Shown: in pieces, positions 1 to 8,842 of the stretch | How positions within the stretch are numbered: position 1 is the stretch's first letter | Layout of the letters: each line of letters opens with the position of its first letter | Source of the DNA: a bacterium | GTDB taxonomy: Bacteria; Desulfobacterota_D; UBA1144 | Direction: 5' to 3' | Assembly: GCA_018654605.1 (NCBI GenBank) | Contig: JABILG010000019.1 | Location: 24,742 to 88,741 of the forward strand | Length of the DNA: 64,000 nt | The notes under the pieces: model-generated | What the model saw: the letters and a program-made list of their open reading frames with translations, nothing else | Told to the model about the DNA's origin: nothing | Database searches by the model: none | Made by a program: the position numbers and the translations under genes

Positions 1-207
1 TATTGATGCTGTTTCAGCCATAAAATGAACCCCGCAAAAAATTATCATTTCTGCGTCAACTTCTACGGCCTTTTTTGCAAGACCGAGGGAGTCTCCAATA
101 AAGTCAGCTATATCTTGGACTTCAGGTATTTGATAGTTGTGCGCAAGAATGACAGCATTTTTCTTTTTTTTAAGGTCAGATATTTGCTTTAAAACATTTA
201 AATCCAT
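1..207 (-). CDS. nadA: Quinolinate synthase NadA, N-terminal part (cut by window edge)
   Basis: NadA condenses iminoaspartate with dihydroxyacetone phosphate to quinolinate using a [4Fe-4S] cluster. The frame opens at ATG 207-205 and runs off the left edge, so 69 codons are visible. They contain the NadA signature [19 protein letters not shown], then [10 protein letters not shown] and a cysteine in [13 protein letters not shown] that is the first expected cluster ligand. The start lies only 3 bases after the nadC stop, so the two are almost certainly co-transcribed and translationally coupled. NadB, which supplies the substrate, is upstream on the same strand at 4079-5686. The remaining two thirds, including the other cluster cysteines, lie outside the window. 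Confidence 0.93.
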   Translation of the reverse strand, partial: MDLNVLKQISDLKKKKNAVILAHNYQIPEVQDIADFIGDSLGLAKKAVEVDAEMIIFCGVHFMAETASI

Positions 208-210
208 GAT

Positions 211-1053
211 TTATTTTAACACATTCATAGAGATATCTATGGATGGCGATGAGTGTGTAATTGTCCCTACTGAAATATAATCAACATCAAAAGATGAAAT
301 TTTTTTTATCTTAGGTATATCAATTCCACCCGATATTTCTATTTCTACATCAGGATATTTTCTTATTTTATTAATCGCTTTTTTTATGTTGGGCACGGTA
401 AAGTTGTCCAACATCACCCTTTTAATTTTAAACTTTAATGCACTATCAAGCTGAGAAAGAGATTTAACCTCTATTTCAACGGGAGCGAGTCGTTTCTTTT
501 TGAACAGCTTAGTAAGGGTTGGCTCCACCCCCCTAAGGCTTTTTATGTGATTATCTTTAATTAATATGAGCTTAGATAGGTCCATTCTATGGTTCTCACC
601 ACCCCCAATCTTAACGCAGTATTTTTCTATCAACCTCCACCCAGGCGTGGTTTTTCTTGTATCTAGAATATTAATCTTTTTGTTTTTTATTGGTTTGCAG
701 AAGTTATAAGTTGTTGTGGCTATGCCCGATGTTTTTTGTAAAAAATTTAAAAGAATCCTCTCAATTGTAAGAATTTTGTTTCCTGGGCCATTAATTATAG
801 CAACTCTAGTATTTTTTTTAACATAAGACCCTTCTTTGAGTTTCCAGACAATTTTTATTTTGTTGTTAAATTTTTTAACTAAATAATTAACTATTTTTGT
901 ACCACACAAGATTCCGCTTTCTTTAAATAAGAGCTCACAAGTTAAATTTGAATCTTCAATTAAAGTTTTTGTGGTTATATCGGAAGATACTTTATCTTCT
1001 TTTAAAGAAGAATTGAGAATTGTGCTAACACTTTTTTTTAAAGCACTGTTCAT
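211..1053 (-). CDS. nadC: Nicotinate-nucleotide pyrophosphorylase (carboxylating)
   Basis: NadC converts quinolinate and PRPP to nicotinate mononucleotide, the step after NadA. The protein has 280 residues, the usual size. The diagnostic block is present around residues 131-170: DTRKTTPGWR, EKYCVKIGGGENHR and LILIKDNH, which carry the PRPP and quinolinate binding residues. The C-terminal barrel motif ISGGID is also visible near residue 240. It starts 6 bases after korB and ends 3 bases before nadA, so it is embedded in a korA-korB-nadC-nadA unit. No strong Shine-Dalgarno is visible, which fits coupling to korB translation. Confidence 0.95.
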   Translation of the reverse strand: MNSALKKSVSTILNSSLKEDKVSSDITTKTLIEDSNLTCELLFKESGILCGTKIVNYLVKKFNNKIKIVWKLKEGSYVKKNTRVAIINGPGNKILTIERILLNFLQKTSGIATTTYNFCKPIKNKKINILDTRKTTPGWRLIEKYCVKIGGGENHRMDLSKLILIKDNHIKSLRGVEPTLTKLFKKKRLAPVEIEVKSLSQLDSALKFKIKRVMLDNFTVPNIKKAINKIRKYPDVEIEISGGIDIPKIKKISSFDVDYISVGTITHSSPSIDISMNVLK

Positions 1054-1059
1054 ATAAGT

Positions 1060-2073
1060 CTATTTAACTTCCCAAGTATCTCCAGAGGAAATAAGCCTGC
1101 TTAAATCAGGTTTAAATTTTGTTTTTGCCGATTCAATTTGTTCGTGGATACGGTCATCAAAAGTTGGCTGGTTAATTCTTTTTATGATTCCCATCGGAAC
1201 AGGAAATTCAGGAAATTTCATATCAGCAACCATTCTTATTAGTGTTAAATCAGTTTCATCGTATATTACTACATTGTCCGGGACATTCTCGGGGTCAAAC
1301 TCAACAATATCGAACTTACCATACCCCATAACAAGACCTTTGTTAGCTTTTTCACCGAATATTAGAGGCTTTCCGTGCTCAACTTTAATATTGTTATCAT
1401 CTCTTATGTTTCTCTCAGTAAATCCATCAAAAGCCCCATTGTTGTATATGTAACAATTTTGATATATATGAACAAAGGACGTTCCCTTGTGATTATAAGC
1501 TTCGACTAAAACTGCCACAAGTTCTTTTACATAGGTTGCAGAAATTTGTGCAACAAAAGAAGCACCGCACTCTACTGCTAAAGACGCTGGGTCCGCAGGT
1601 TCTTCAATTGTTCCATATGGAGCTGTTTTATTAATTTTACCTTTTTCACTGGTAGGAGAATATTGACCTTTTGTTAGACCATATATTCGGTTGTCAAACA
1701 AAAGGATATTCATGTCCGTATTTCTTCTTAGTGCATGCATTAGATGGTTACCACCAATAGAAATTCCATCACCATCTCCAGTAACGATCCAAACAGCTAG
1801 TTCTGGATTAGAAATTTTTAGCCCGGTTGCAATAGGAAGTGGTCTTCCATGTATTGTGTGAAATCCATATGTTCCCATATAATATGGGAACCTAGAAGAG
1901 CAACCAATACCAGAAACTACTGCATGTTCATTTTTTGGTCTACCTATTTGAGCCATAGCTGTTTGAACAGCCTTTAAAATTGCATAGTCTTCGCAACCAG
2001 GACACCACCTAGGTTCTGCTGCTGATTTGAAATCATTAGCTTTGTATTTGACAGACTCTGTAGTAGTACTCAT
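1060..2073 (-). CDS. korB: 2-oxoacid:ferredoxin oxidoreductase, beta subunit (KorB-like)
   Basis: This is the thiamine-diphosphate-binding beta subunit of a 2-oxoacid:ferredoxin oxidoreductase, most like the 2-oxoglutarate type, which makes succinyl-CoA and reduced ferredoxin. It has 337 residues. C24 and C27 in WCPGCEDY, C57 in GIGCSSR and C206 in IYQNCY match the four [4Fe-4S] ligands of the family. GDGDGISIGGNH near residues 98-109 is the TPP/Mg motif. An AGGAG Shine-Dalgarno sits just before the ATG in the 20-base gap after korA. Substrate choice (2-oxoglutarate, pyruvate or branched-chain oxoacid) is inferred from similarity to KorB and is not proven by the sequence. Confidence 0.9.
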   Translation of the reverse strand: MSTTTESVKYKANDFKSAAEPRWCPGCEDYAILKAVQTAMAQIGRPKNEHAVVSGIGCSSRFPYYMGTYGFHTIHGRPLPIATGLKISNPELAVWIVTGDGDGISIGGNHLMHALRRNTDMNILLFDNRIYGLTKGQYSPTSEKGKINKTAPYGTIEEPADPASLAVECGASFVAQISATYVKELVAVLVEAYNHKGTSFVHIYQNCYIYNNGAFDGFTERNIRDDNNIKVEHGKPLIFGEKANKGLVMGYGKFDIVEFDPENVPDNVVIYDETDLTLIRMVADMKFPEFPVPMGIIKRINQPTFDDRIHEQIESAKTKFKPDLSRLISSGDTWEVK

Positions 2074-2093
2074 ATAAACTCCTTAAATGTTAA

Positions 2094-3953
2094 TTAATGT
2101 TCTTTTAGTAAGTTTAACTCATTGTTGATAAATTCCACCATTTCAACGACAGAGATTGGTTGACCTGTTACTCTTCCTAGGAAAGAAGTATCAATCATAA
2201 ATTTAGATCTAATTATCATGTTTAATTGCCCTAAGTTTAATTCCACAACAGCAACTTTTTTGAAGCTTTTCAAAACTTTCTCTAAGTTTTTAGGAAAAGG
2301 ATTTATATATCTTAAATTAACAATTGCAACTTTTTTTCCGCTTTTTGCAATTATTTCAGCAGACGCCCTCATGCTTCCTATCGCGCTACCCCATCCTAAA
2401 AGAACAAGGTCCGCATCCTTATCTCCAAGAATTTCAACGTCTGGAATGTCATTTTGCACTCTTTGTACTTTTTCTGCTCTTAATCTAGTCATTAAGTCAT
2501 GGTTGTCTGGGTCTTGTGAAATTGCCCCAGTTTCATTAATTTTTTCTAGACCACCAATTGTGTGCTCTAAGCCTTTAGTGCCAATTCTAACCCAATCCCT
2601 AGCCAATGTTTCCTTGTTTCTTTTGTAAGGAAGATAGTCTTTTGGATTAGTTCTAAAAGGCGCTTTCATTTCAGGTATTGTGCTTAAATCAGGAAGCTTC
2701 CATGGCTCAGAAGCATTTACTAAAAAGCCTTCAGATAAAACTATAACAGGCGTCATATATTTTGTTGCAAGTCTTACCGCTTCAATTGAAATCCAAAAAC
2801 AGTCAGACGCTGACTCAGGTGCGAGTACAATTAAGTGAGAATCTGAAGGTCGACCAAAGAGAGCCATAGCCAAATCGCCTTGTTCGGTCTTAGTAGGCAT
2901 CCCTGTTGATATTCCTGATCTCATGAAGTTAAAAATTATTAAAGGCAGCTCTGTCATTACCGCTAGGTTAATTGCTTCAATTTTAAGTGCTAGTCCAGGA
3001 CCCGAGCTCCCAGTTATTCCGAGTGATCCACCATAAGCAGCACCCAGGGCCATAGTTACAGCAGCTATTTCATCCTCAGTCTGTATTGCGGCAACATCAA
3101 ATTGCTTTAATGCTGCAAGAGTATGAAGAATTTCACTTGCTGGCGTGATGGGATATCCTGCATAAACAATTGGAAGTTCTATTCTTTCTGCCGCAGCCAA
3201 CAGACCGTAAGATGTCGCTAGTGCTCCATTAATATTTCGATAAGTTCCTGGCTCAAGCTTAGCTGGAGGTATTTTGTACATTATAGGAAAAATCTCCATT
3301 GTATCACACAGATTGTATCCCGCATGAAGAACTTTCGTATTAGCCTCCAAAATTAAGGGTTTTTTGCCAAACTTTTTTGTTAAAAAACTTTCTATTGGTT
3401 CTAAAGGTCTTTGAAATAGCCACGAAACAACTCCTAAAGCTAAAAAGTTTTTGCATCTTAGCTTGTCTGCATGGCCCATATCTTCCATATCCTCCAAAGC
3501 TTTTAAAGTAAGCGTTGTTATAGGAATCTTGTGAACTCTATAGTCCTGAAGAGAGGTGTCATCTGGACCAAGAGGGTCAGATTCAAAACCTGCTTTTTTT
3601 AGGTTTTTTGGAACAAACTCGTCTTCGTTAACAACAATTATCCCACCTTTATTAACAGTGCTCATGTTTACTTTTAATGCAGCGGGGTTGAAGCAAATAA
3701 GAACGTCAGGGGTATCGCCCGGTGTATAAATATCTTTAGCAGCAAATTGTATTTGATAAGAAGAGACCCCATATGTTGTTCCAAGTGGCGCACGAATTTC
3801 GGATGGAAAATCGGGAAATGTAGAAAAATCATTACCGGCTATAGCAGTCGTATTACCAAATTGATCACCTGTAATTTGAATTCCATCCCCAGAGTCACCA
3901 GCAAATTTTACGGTAACCATTTCTAGTTCTTCTAATTGTTTTTGAACAGCCAT
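2094..3953 (-). CDS. korA: 2-oxoacid:ferredoxin oxidoreductase, fused gamma/alpha subunit (KorA-like)
   Basis: The 619-residue protein fuses the gamma domain (about residues 10-190, starting with KFAGDSGDGIQITGDQ, the CoA-binding region) to the alpha pyrimidine-binding domain (about residues 230-619, with GYPITPASEILH and TGSSGPGLALKIEA). This one-chain arrangement is known from aerobic as well as anaerobic bacteria. With KorB it forms the complete core enzyme. No separate ferredoxin or delta subunit is nearby, so an unlinked ferredoxin must accept the electrons. An AAGGTG Shine-Dalgarno precedes the start. A promoter candidate lies at 4035-4062. The gene leads the korA-korB-nadC-nadA unit. 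Confidence 0.92.
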   Translation of the reverse strand: MAVQKQLEELEMVTVKFAGDSGDGIQITGDQFGNTTAIAGNDFSTFPDFPSEIRAPLGTTYGVSSYQIQFAAKDIYTPGDTPDVLICFNPAALKVNMSTVNKGGIIVVNEDEFVPKNLKKAGFESDPLGPDDTSLQDYRVHKIPITTLTLKALEDMEDMGHADKLRCKNFLALGVVSWLFQRPLEPIESFLTKKFGKKPLILEANTKVLHAGYNLCDTMEIFPIMYKIPPAKLEPGTYRNINGALATSYGLLAAAERIELPIVYAGYPITPASEILHTLAALKQFDVAAIQTEDEIAAVTMALGAAYGGSLGITGSSGPGLALKIEAINLAVMTELPLIIFNFMRSGISTGMPTKTEQGDLAMALFGRPSDSHLIVLAPESASDCFWISIEAVRLATKYMTPVIVLSEGFLVNASEPWKLPDLSTIPEMKAPFRTNPKDYLPYKRNKETLARDWVRIGTKGLEHTIGGLEKINETGAISQDPDNHDLMTRLRAEKVQRVQNDIPDVEILGDKDADLVLLGWGSAIGSMRASAEIIAKSGKKVAIVNLRYINPFPKNLEKVLKSFKKVAVVELNLGQLNMIIRSKFMIDTSFLGRVTGQPISVVEMVEFINNELNLLKEH

Positions 3954-4034
3954 TAAACTTCACCTTTTAGTTAAAATATAATTAATTTAATAGAGTACCC
4001 TCAGTAAATACTGAATTTCAACGCACCGCAAAAA

Positions 4035-4062
4035 ATTATAGCATTTTTTTTATTTAATACAA
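4035..4062 (-). promoter_or_regulatory. Candidate sigma70-type promoter for korA-korB-nadC-nadA
   Basis: Read on the minus strand, TTGTAT (4062-4057) and TATAAT (4040-4035) are separated by 16 bases. Transcription would start near 4028, leaving a leader of about 75 bases before korA. That leader contains a small inverted repeat, TCAGT/ACTGA around a 4-base loop, and the AAGGTG ribosome binding site. No other gene intervenes between nadB and korA (125 bases). Confidence 0.6.
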
Positions 4063-4078
4063 TGTGAATCAATATAAA

Positions 4079-5686
4079 TTATTGTTTTGAGTACGAAAAG
4101 CGCAAAGTTCCATTGTTTAACTTCCAATTTATATGTTTGAGCCACTTTGATGATTCGTTAGAAAAATCTTCCCTTATATGAGCGCCTCTTGATTCTTCTC
4201 TTAATAGGGCAGACTTTGTAATTAGGTAAGTTAAACTTTTTAGATTCATAAGCCTCTTGTCTATAAGGTCAAATTCATCTAAATTTGTTCTTTTAATAGA
4301 TGAGATTTCATTTAGTGCAAGTAGTAAATCTTTTTTATTTCTTAAAATTCCAACATAGTTATTTATAGTTTGTGAAAGTAGTATTCTATAGTTTAAGTAT
4401 GATTCTACTTTCTTGTCTGATGATATTAGAGAGCATTTTTTAGCCTTTTCTATTAAATTCTTAGGAATTTTCACTTCTTTTTTAGATAATTTTACAGCTG
4501 AGTCGACCGCTCTTCTTGCAAAAACTAAACATTCTAAAAGTGAGTTGCTAGCTAGCCTGTTGGCTCCATGCGCTCCAACACAAGCAACTTCTCCACAAGC
4601 ATAAAGATTTTTGATGTTAGTCTGTGAGGAGGTATTTGTTTTGATGCCACCAATCATATAGTGTGCAGCCGGGGATACTGGAATATCATCTTTAGTAATA
4701 TCCAAACCTTCCCTCAAACAAAGTTCAAAAGTATTTTTAAATCTATTTTTAATTAGACTAGGTTTTAAGTGTTTTAGTGATAAGAAAACATTTTTCTCAC
4801 CATTTGTTCTCATCTCATTAAATATGGCTCTTGCTACTATATCTCTGGGCGCAAGCTCTAATTGTTTTGAATAGTTTTCCATAAACCTGGTCCTTGAGTG
4901 ATTAACAAGCTGGCCACCTTCTCCTCTTATTGCTTCTGATATAAGGAAATTTTGAGCACCTTCTTTAGAAAAGACTGTCGGATGAAATTGTATAAACTCC
5001 ATATCTTTCACTACCGCACCTGCATTAAGCCCAAGCGCTATTCCATCACCTGATGTACTGGATGGATTGGAAGATTGAGAATATAGACCACATCCACCAC
5101 CTGTAGCGAGAATTGTAGCCTTTGAATGGATACTAACTTTATTTTTTTCTTTATCTGAAAAAACTAAACAGCCAAAACACGTCTTGAAGTCAGAGAACAA
5201 GTCTATTACAAAAGAATTTTCATAAATTGTGATTTTATTATTTCTTTCAACTTCTTTACATAAAAAATCTACCACAGCTTTTCCCGTTTCATTTCCTAAT
5301 GCATGAAGAATTCTTCTTCTGCTATGGCCACCTTCAATTCCAAAATCAAAACCTGATTCTGCTCGATCAAAATTCATTCCCTGATCAATTAACTCTTGAA
5401 CACGCTCTGTTCCTTCTGTGACCATAGTGTTTACAGCTTCTTGATTATTAAGTCCACAACCTACAGAGAGAGTATCTTTTTTGTGAATTTCAATTGAATC
5501 GTCTTCATTTATTGCTGCTGCAATCCCTCCTTGCGCCCAATAAGAATTGCTTTCTTGAATTGAGGACTTTGTTATTAAAGTTACTTTGCCAAACCTGGAT
5601 GCATAAATTGCCGAATAAAGCCCCGATAATCCTGAGCCGATTATCAAAAAGTCAGTTTTTATTTCTAATATATCTTTTTTGTTCAT
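4079..5686 (-). CDS. nadB: L-aspartate oxidase
   Basis: NadB oxidises L-aspartate to iminoaspartate, the first step of de novo NAD synthesis. It is an FAD enzyme of the succinate dehydrogenase/fumarate reductase flavoprotein family and has 535 residues. The N-terminal dinucleotide motif IIGSGLSGLYSAIYASR, the flavin-contact stretch NSYWAQGGIAAAI, the substrate loop SPAAHYMIGGI and the GANRLASNSLLECLVF segment are all present. It starts inside the glnD stop (ATGA overlap, 5683-5686), so it is coupled to glnD. nadC and nadA follow on the same strand after korAB, so three NAD biosynthesis genes are clustered but split by the oxidoreductase. Confidence 0.94.
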   Translation of the reverse strand: MNKKDILEIKTDFLIIGSGLSGLYSAIYASRFGKVTLITKSSIQESNSYWAQGGIAAAINEDDSIEIHKKDTLSVGCGLNNQEAVNTMVTEGTERVQELIDQGMNFDRAESGFDFGIEGGHSRRRILHALGNETGKAVVDFLCKEVERNNKITIYENSFVIDLFSDFKTCFGCLVFSDKEKNKVSIHSKATILATGGGCGLYSQSSNPSSTSGDGIALGLNAGAVVKDMEFIQFHPTVFSKEGAQNFLISEAIRGEGGQLVNHSRTRFMENYSKQLELAPRDIVARAIFNEMRTNGEKNVFLSLKHLKPSLIKNRFKNTFELCLREGLDITKDDIPVSPAAHYMIGGIKTNTSSQTNIKNLYACGEVACVGAHGANRLASNSLLECLVFARRAVDSAVKLSKKEVKIPKNLIEKAKKCSLISSDKKVESYLNYRILLSQTINNYVGILRNKKDLLLALNEISSIKRTNLDEFDLIDKRLMNLKSLTYLITKSALLREESRGAHIREDFSNESSKWLKHINWKLNNGTLRFSYSKQ

Positions 5687-8223
5687 ATTAATATATTTTT
5701 TAGCCTCTTCTTTAAAAGTTCGATACCTTTCTCTTCTAGGAGCTTTCCCCCACTTGTTTTTTTCACATAAAAAGAGTCGTCAACAGAACCTCTCCTAGTT
5801 GAAATTTTAACCAAACCCAACGATAGTCCTAAATCTTTCAAATTTTTGGAGATTTCATAGAGTAGCCCGGGTTTGTCGGCTGATGAAAGCTCTATTATTG
5901 TATAGTTTTTAGACGAGTTGTTATCAACTTTTATTTTTGTTTCGATTTTAGCACCACTTAGTATTGATGAAATATTCTTTCCAATCTTGTTTTCCTCGAT
6001 GATAATTTCTTTTTTCTCTAAATCATTTTGAATCGAACTCCAAATAGCCCTATCGCTAAAAGTTGATTTGCCAAACCTATTAACCTCGAATGTATAGAGC
6101 GCAAGATTCTTCTTAAGCACAGTTGTTCTTCCAGAATAAATATTGATGCTAGCAGAAGAAAGTCTTCCACAGATTTCTGCAAATCCTACTTTCTGTTTTT
6201 TTGACCATATTGTTACTTGGTCAACATTATTTTTTTGGCTATATTTTACTTTAAGAGAAATATCTTTAGTTTGGTTCATTAGAATTTCTATCTGGTATTT
6301 TAATTCCTCTTCATTGTAAGTATTAAAATAAGTTGAAAAATAATTTCCAGCAATTTGCTTGAACCTTACTTGATCTATACTTTTAAATACTTGGTCTTTT
6401 TTAGTATTTTTTACTAAAAGGGTCTTGTGCTTAGATTTGGAATTAACAAATAAACTATTTGCTTTTTTAAAAAGGAGAGAAAGCAAGTTTCCTTTCCAAT
6501 TTGACCAAACATCTGGCGCAACACTTCTTAAATCGCAAAAAGTAAGTATAAATAAATACTGAAGATTTTCTTTCGATTCGACTCTATTTTTAAACTCTTC
6601 TATTAATTGCTTGTCATCCAGGTCCCTCTTCTGTGAGTAGCTAGACATTATCAAGTGTTCTTTAACTAAGAATTCAACTGTTTGAGCCAACTCGTCTTCA
6701 CAAAGCAAGTTTTGACAAATATCTTTTGTAATTTTGCTCCCTCTTTCCGCATGATTGTTACCGTAGCCTTTACCTATGTCATGTAAAAGACAAGCTAAAT
6801 AAAAAGCTTCTTTCTTTTTTAATTTAGAAGCAATACCTGATTCAAATGGAAAATCTTTTTTATATTCACCATTTATAAGTTTTTCATATTCATTAATTAG
6901 CAATATAGAGTGAACATCAACTGTATAAATATGAGATGGGTCAGTGAGTGGCAAATTTTTAATAACTTCAAATTCGTGAAACAAAAAAGATAAAATATTA
7001 TTTTTGTTAAGACTAGAAAGAATTTTGAAGATATTTTTCCCTTTTTTTAGTATCTCAATAAAGTGTCTATTTATTATTTTTATTTCACCAGTCGAGAATC
7101 GAAATGATTCTATTTTTTTTATCTCTTTAAGTAAGTCGTCACAAATTTCACAATCATGAATTACAGAGTATTCAAATACCTTTAAAATATTTCGTGGGTT
7201 ATGAAATAACCTTTTAGGGTTTATAGCTTTAAGTACTCCTCTGTGGATAATAAAAAAATCATCTAGGTTTTGAATTCTTTTTGAAGTAAATATTTTTTTA
7301 CTTATAGTTTTCTGAATTATCTTATCAGTTAACTCGCTAACTTTATTTATAGTCCCGTATACTTCCTTCATAAAAAGAGTTTCTTTTCTTAAAAAGTCTT
7401 CATCTTCTATGTTAAAAAAATCTGCGGCTTTAATTTGAGAATCAAAATCAATGATATCTATATCGTGTTTTTTGTTTATATGTAAGTGGTTCCTTATTGT
7501 TAAAAGGAAGTTCAGAGATTCATTTATAATTTTTATTTCATTTTTATTTAAAAAACCAGCACCTAAAAATTTATTGATTTCAATTTGAGAATGAAATGCT
7601 TTAAGAATCCAGAATATTGAGTGTATATCTCTAAGGCACCCTTCTCCTTCTTTTATGTTCGGCTCAGTTAAGTAAGTTGCTGAGCCATACTTTATATGCC
7701 TTTTTTTTCTCTCGATAACTTTTTCGTTTATAAAGTTTTGTGAAATATTTGGCAAAAGCTTCTTGTTTATATCATTTTGTAGTTTTGTTTGTATAAGTGA
7801 ATCTCCAGCAATAGCTCTTAAGTCTAACAGCGAGCTTAAAACTGTTGAGTTCCGTGAGCTTGCAAGCTCAAGACAATCATCAATTGTTCTTAAAGAATTT
7901 CCTACTTCTAGTCCTGTGTCCCAAAGTTTATAAAGTATTTTTTCTGCTATATCCTCTGCTTCACTTTTTTTTGTTCTTTCATATAGAATCAATATGTCTA
8001 TATCTGATTGGATACAAAGCTCTCTCCGACCATATCCTCCAAGAGCCAAAAGGGCTATACCTTTATTTTTATAACTTAGGCTTACTTCAGAAGAAATAAG
8101 TTTATCTATTTGATTTGAGTATTTGTTAGCAATTTGAATTCCAGAATTTTTCTTTAACAAATGAAATCTTTTTATTTCTCTATAAATATTTTGAAATTTC
8201 TCGGCAAAAGTGGAACTTGTCAT
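5683..8223 (-). CDS. glnD: [Protein-PII] uridylyltransferase / uridylyl-removing enzyme
   Basis: GlnD adds and removes UMP on PII proteins in response to glutamine and so signals nitrogen status. The 846-residue protein has the expected order. The N-terminal nucleotidyltransferase domain carries GGYGRRELCIQSDIDILIL, whose two Asp residues bind metal. A central HD hydrolase domain carries CLLHDIGKGYGNNHAERGS near residue 480. ACT domains lie at the C-terminus, the last beginning IELSSADKPGLLYEISKNL. Length is near the family norm. Four-base overlaps link it to the upstream adenosyltransferase gene and the downstream nadB. No PII gene (glnB) or ammonium transporter is in the window. Confidence 0.93.
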   Translation of the reverse strand: MTSSTFAEKFQNIYREIKRFHLLKKNSGIQIANKYSNQIDKLISSEVSLSYKNKGIALLALGGYGRRELCIQSDIDILILYERTKKSEAEDIAEKILYKLWDTGLEVGNSLRTIDDCLELASSRNSTVLSSLLDLRAIAGDSLIQTKLQNDINKKLLPNISQNFINEKVIERKKRHIKYGSATYLTEPNIKEGEGCLRDIHSIFWILKAFHSQIEINKFLGAGFLNKNEIKIINESLNFLLTIRNHLHINKKHDIDIIDFDSQIKAADFFNIEDEDFLRKETLFMKEVYGTINKVSELTDKIIQKTISKKIFTSKRIQNLDDFFIIHRGVLKAINPKRLFHNPRNILKVFEYSVIHDCEICDDLLKEIKKIESFRFSTGEIKIINRHFIEILKKGKNIFKILSSLNKNNILSFLFHEFEVIKNLPLTDPSHIYTVDVHSILLINEYEKLINGEYKKDFPFESGIASKLKKKEAFYLACLLHDIGKGYGNNHAERGSKITKDICQNLLCEDELAQTVEFLVKEHLIMSSYSQKRDLDDKQLIEEFKNRVESKENLQYLFILTFCDLRSVAPDVWSNWKGNLLSLLFKKANSLFVNSKSKHKTLLVKNTKKDQVFKSIDQVRFKQIAGNYFSTYFNTYNEEELKYQIEILMNQTKDISLKVKYSQKNNVDQVTIWSKKQKVGFAEICGRLSSASINIYSGRTTVLKKNLALYTFEVNRFGKSTFSDRAIWSSIQNDLEKKEIIIEENKIGKNISSILSGAKIETKIKVDNNSSKNYTIIELSSADKPGLLYEISKNLKDLGLSLGLVKISTRRGSVDDSFYVKKTSGGKLLEEKGIELLKKRLKNILI

Positions 8224-8780
8224 TTTTTAAAGTTAACAAAAACCTCACCTTCATGGCTTTCTTTGTTTTGGTGGCGAGCTAAAACGAATAGCAAATCAGA
8301 AAGTCTATTAATATAAATTAAACCATTTGGATTTACCCATTCTGTTTCGCTCAATAAGACAACATGTCTTTCGGCCCTTCTGCATATAGTTCTTGCAAGA
8401 TGCAGATAGCTTCCAACCAAAGACCCAGAAGGTAAAATGAATTCTTTAAGGGGACCGACCTTTTTGTTGTAATGATTAATTGTTTTTTCTAATTTATTTA
8501 TTTTAACTTTTCCTATCCTGGGAACTTTTGTAGATTTAGTTGAAGCCAAGTCTGCACCAACTATAAATAAATCGTTTTGAACCATATTAATAATTTCTTT
8601 GATTTCTTGTAACATATCTTCCGAGCGAGCAACTCCTAAAACAGAGTTTAGTTCATCTACTTCACCGTAAGATTCAACCCTAATTGAGCTCTTTGAAACA
8701 ACTTCGCCGCCAACTAGGATTGTTTTTCCTTTGTCGCCAAATTTTGTATAAACTTTGGATATACGCATTTTTTTAACCAT
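8220..8780 (-). CDS. ATP:cob(I)alamin adenosyltransferase, PduO type
   Basis: The enzyme transfers the adenosyl group of ATP to cob(I)alamin to make coenzyme B12. The 186-residue protein shows the PduO-type motifs: YTKFGDKGKTILVGGE at the N-terminus, RVESYGEVDELNSVLG, and CRRAERHV with INRLSDLLFVLAR near the C-terminus, which form the ATP-binding site. It overlaps glnD by 4 bases. The ATG at 8780 is used here, and Met5 is an alternative start. Its presence implies at least one adenosylcobalamin-dependent enzyme elsewhere in the genome. Confidence 0.92.
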   Translation of the reverse strand: MVKKMRISKVYTKFGDKGKTILVGGEVVSKSSIRVESYGEVDELNSVLGVARSEDMLQEIKEIINMVQNDLFIVGADLASTKSTKVPRIGKVKINKLEKTINHYNKKVGPLKEFILPSGSLVGSYLHLARTICRRAERHVVLLSETEWVNPNGLIYINRLSDLLFVLARHQNKESHEGEVFVNFKK

Positions 8781-8842
8781 ATCTTATTTTAACCCATAGC
8801 TAACATGTAAACAATTTTAAGTAAATTTGTTATTCTTATCTT

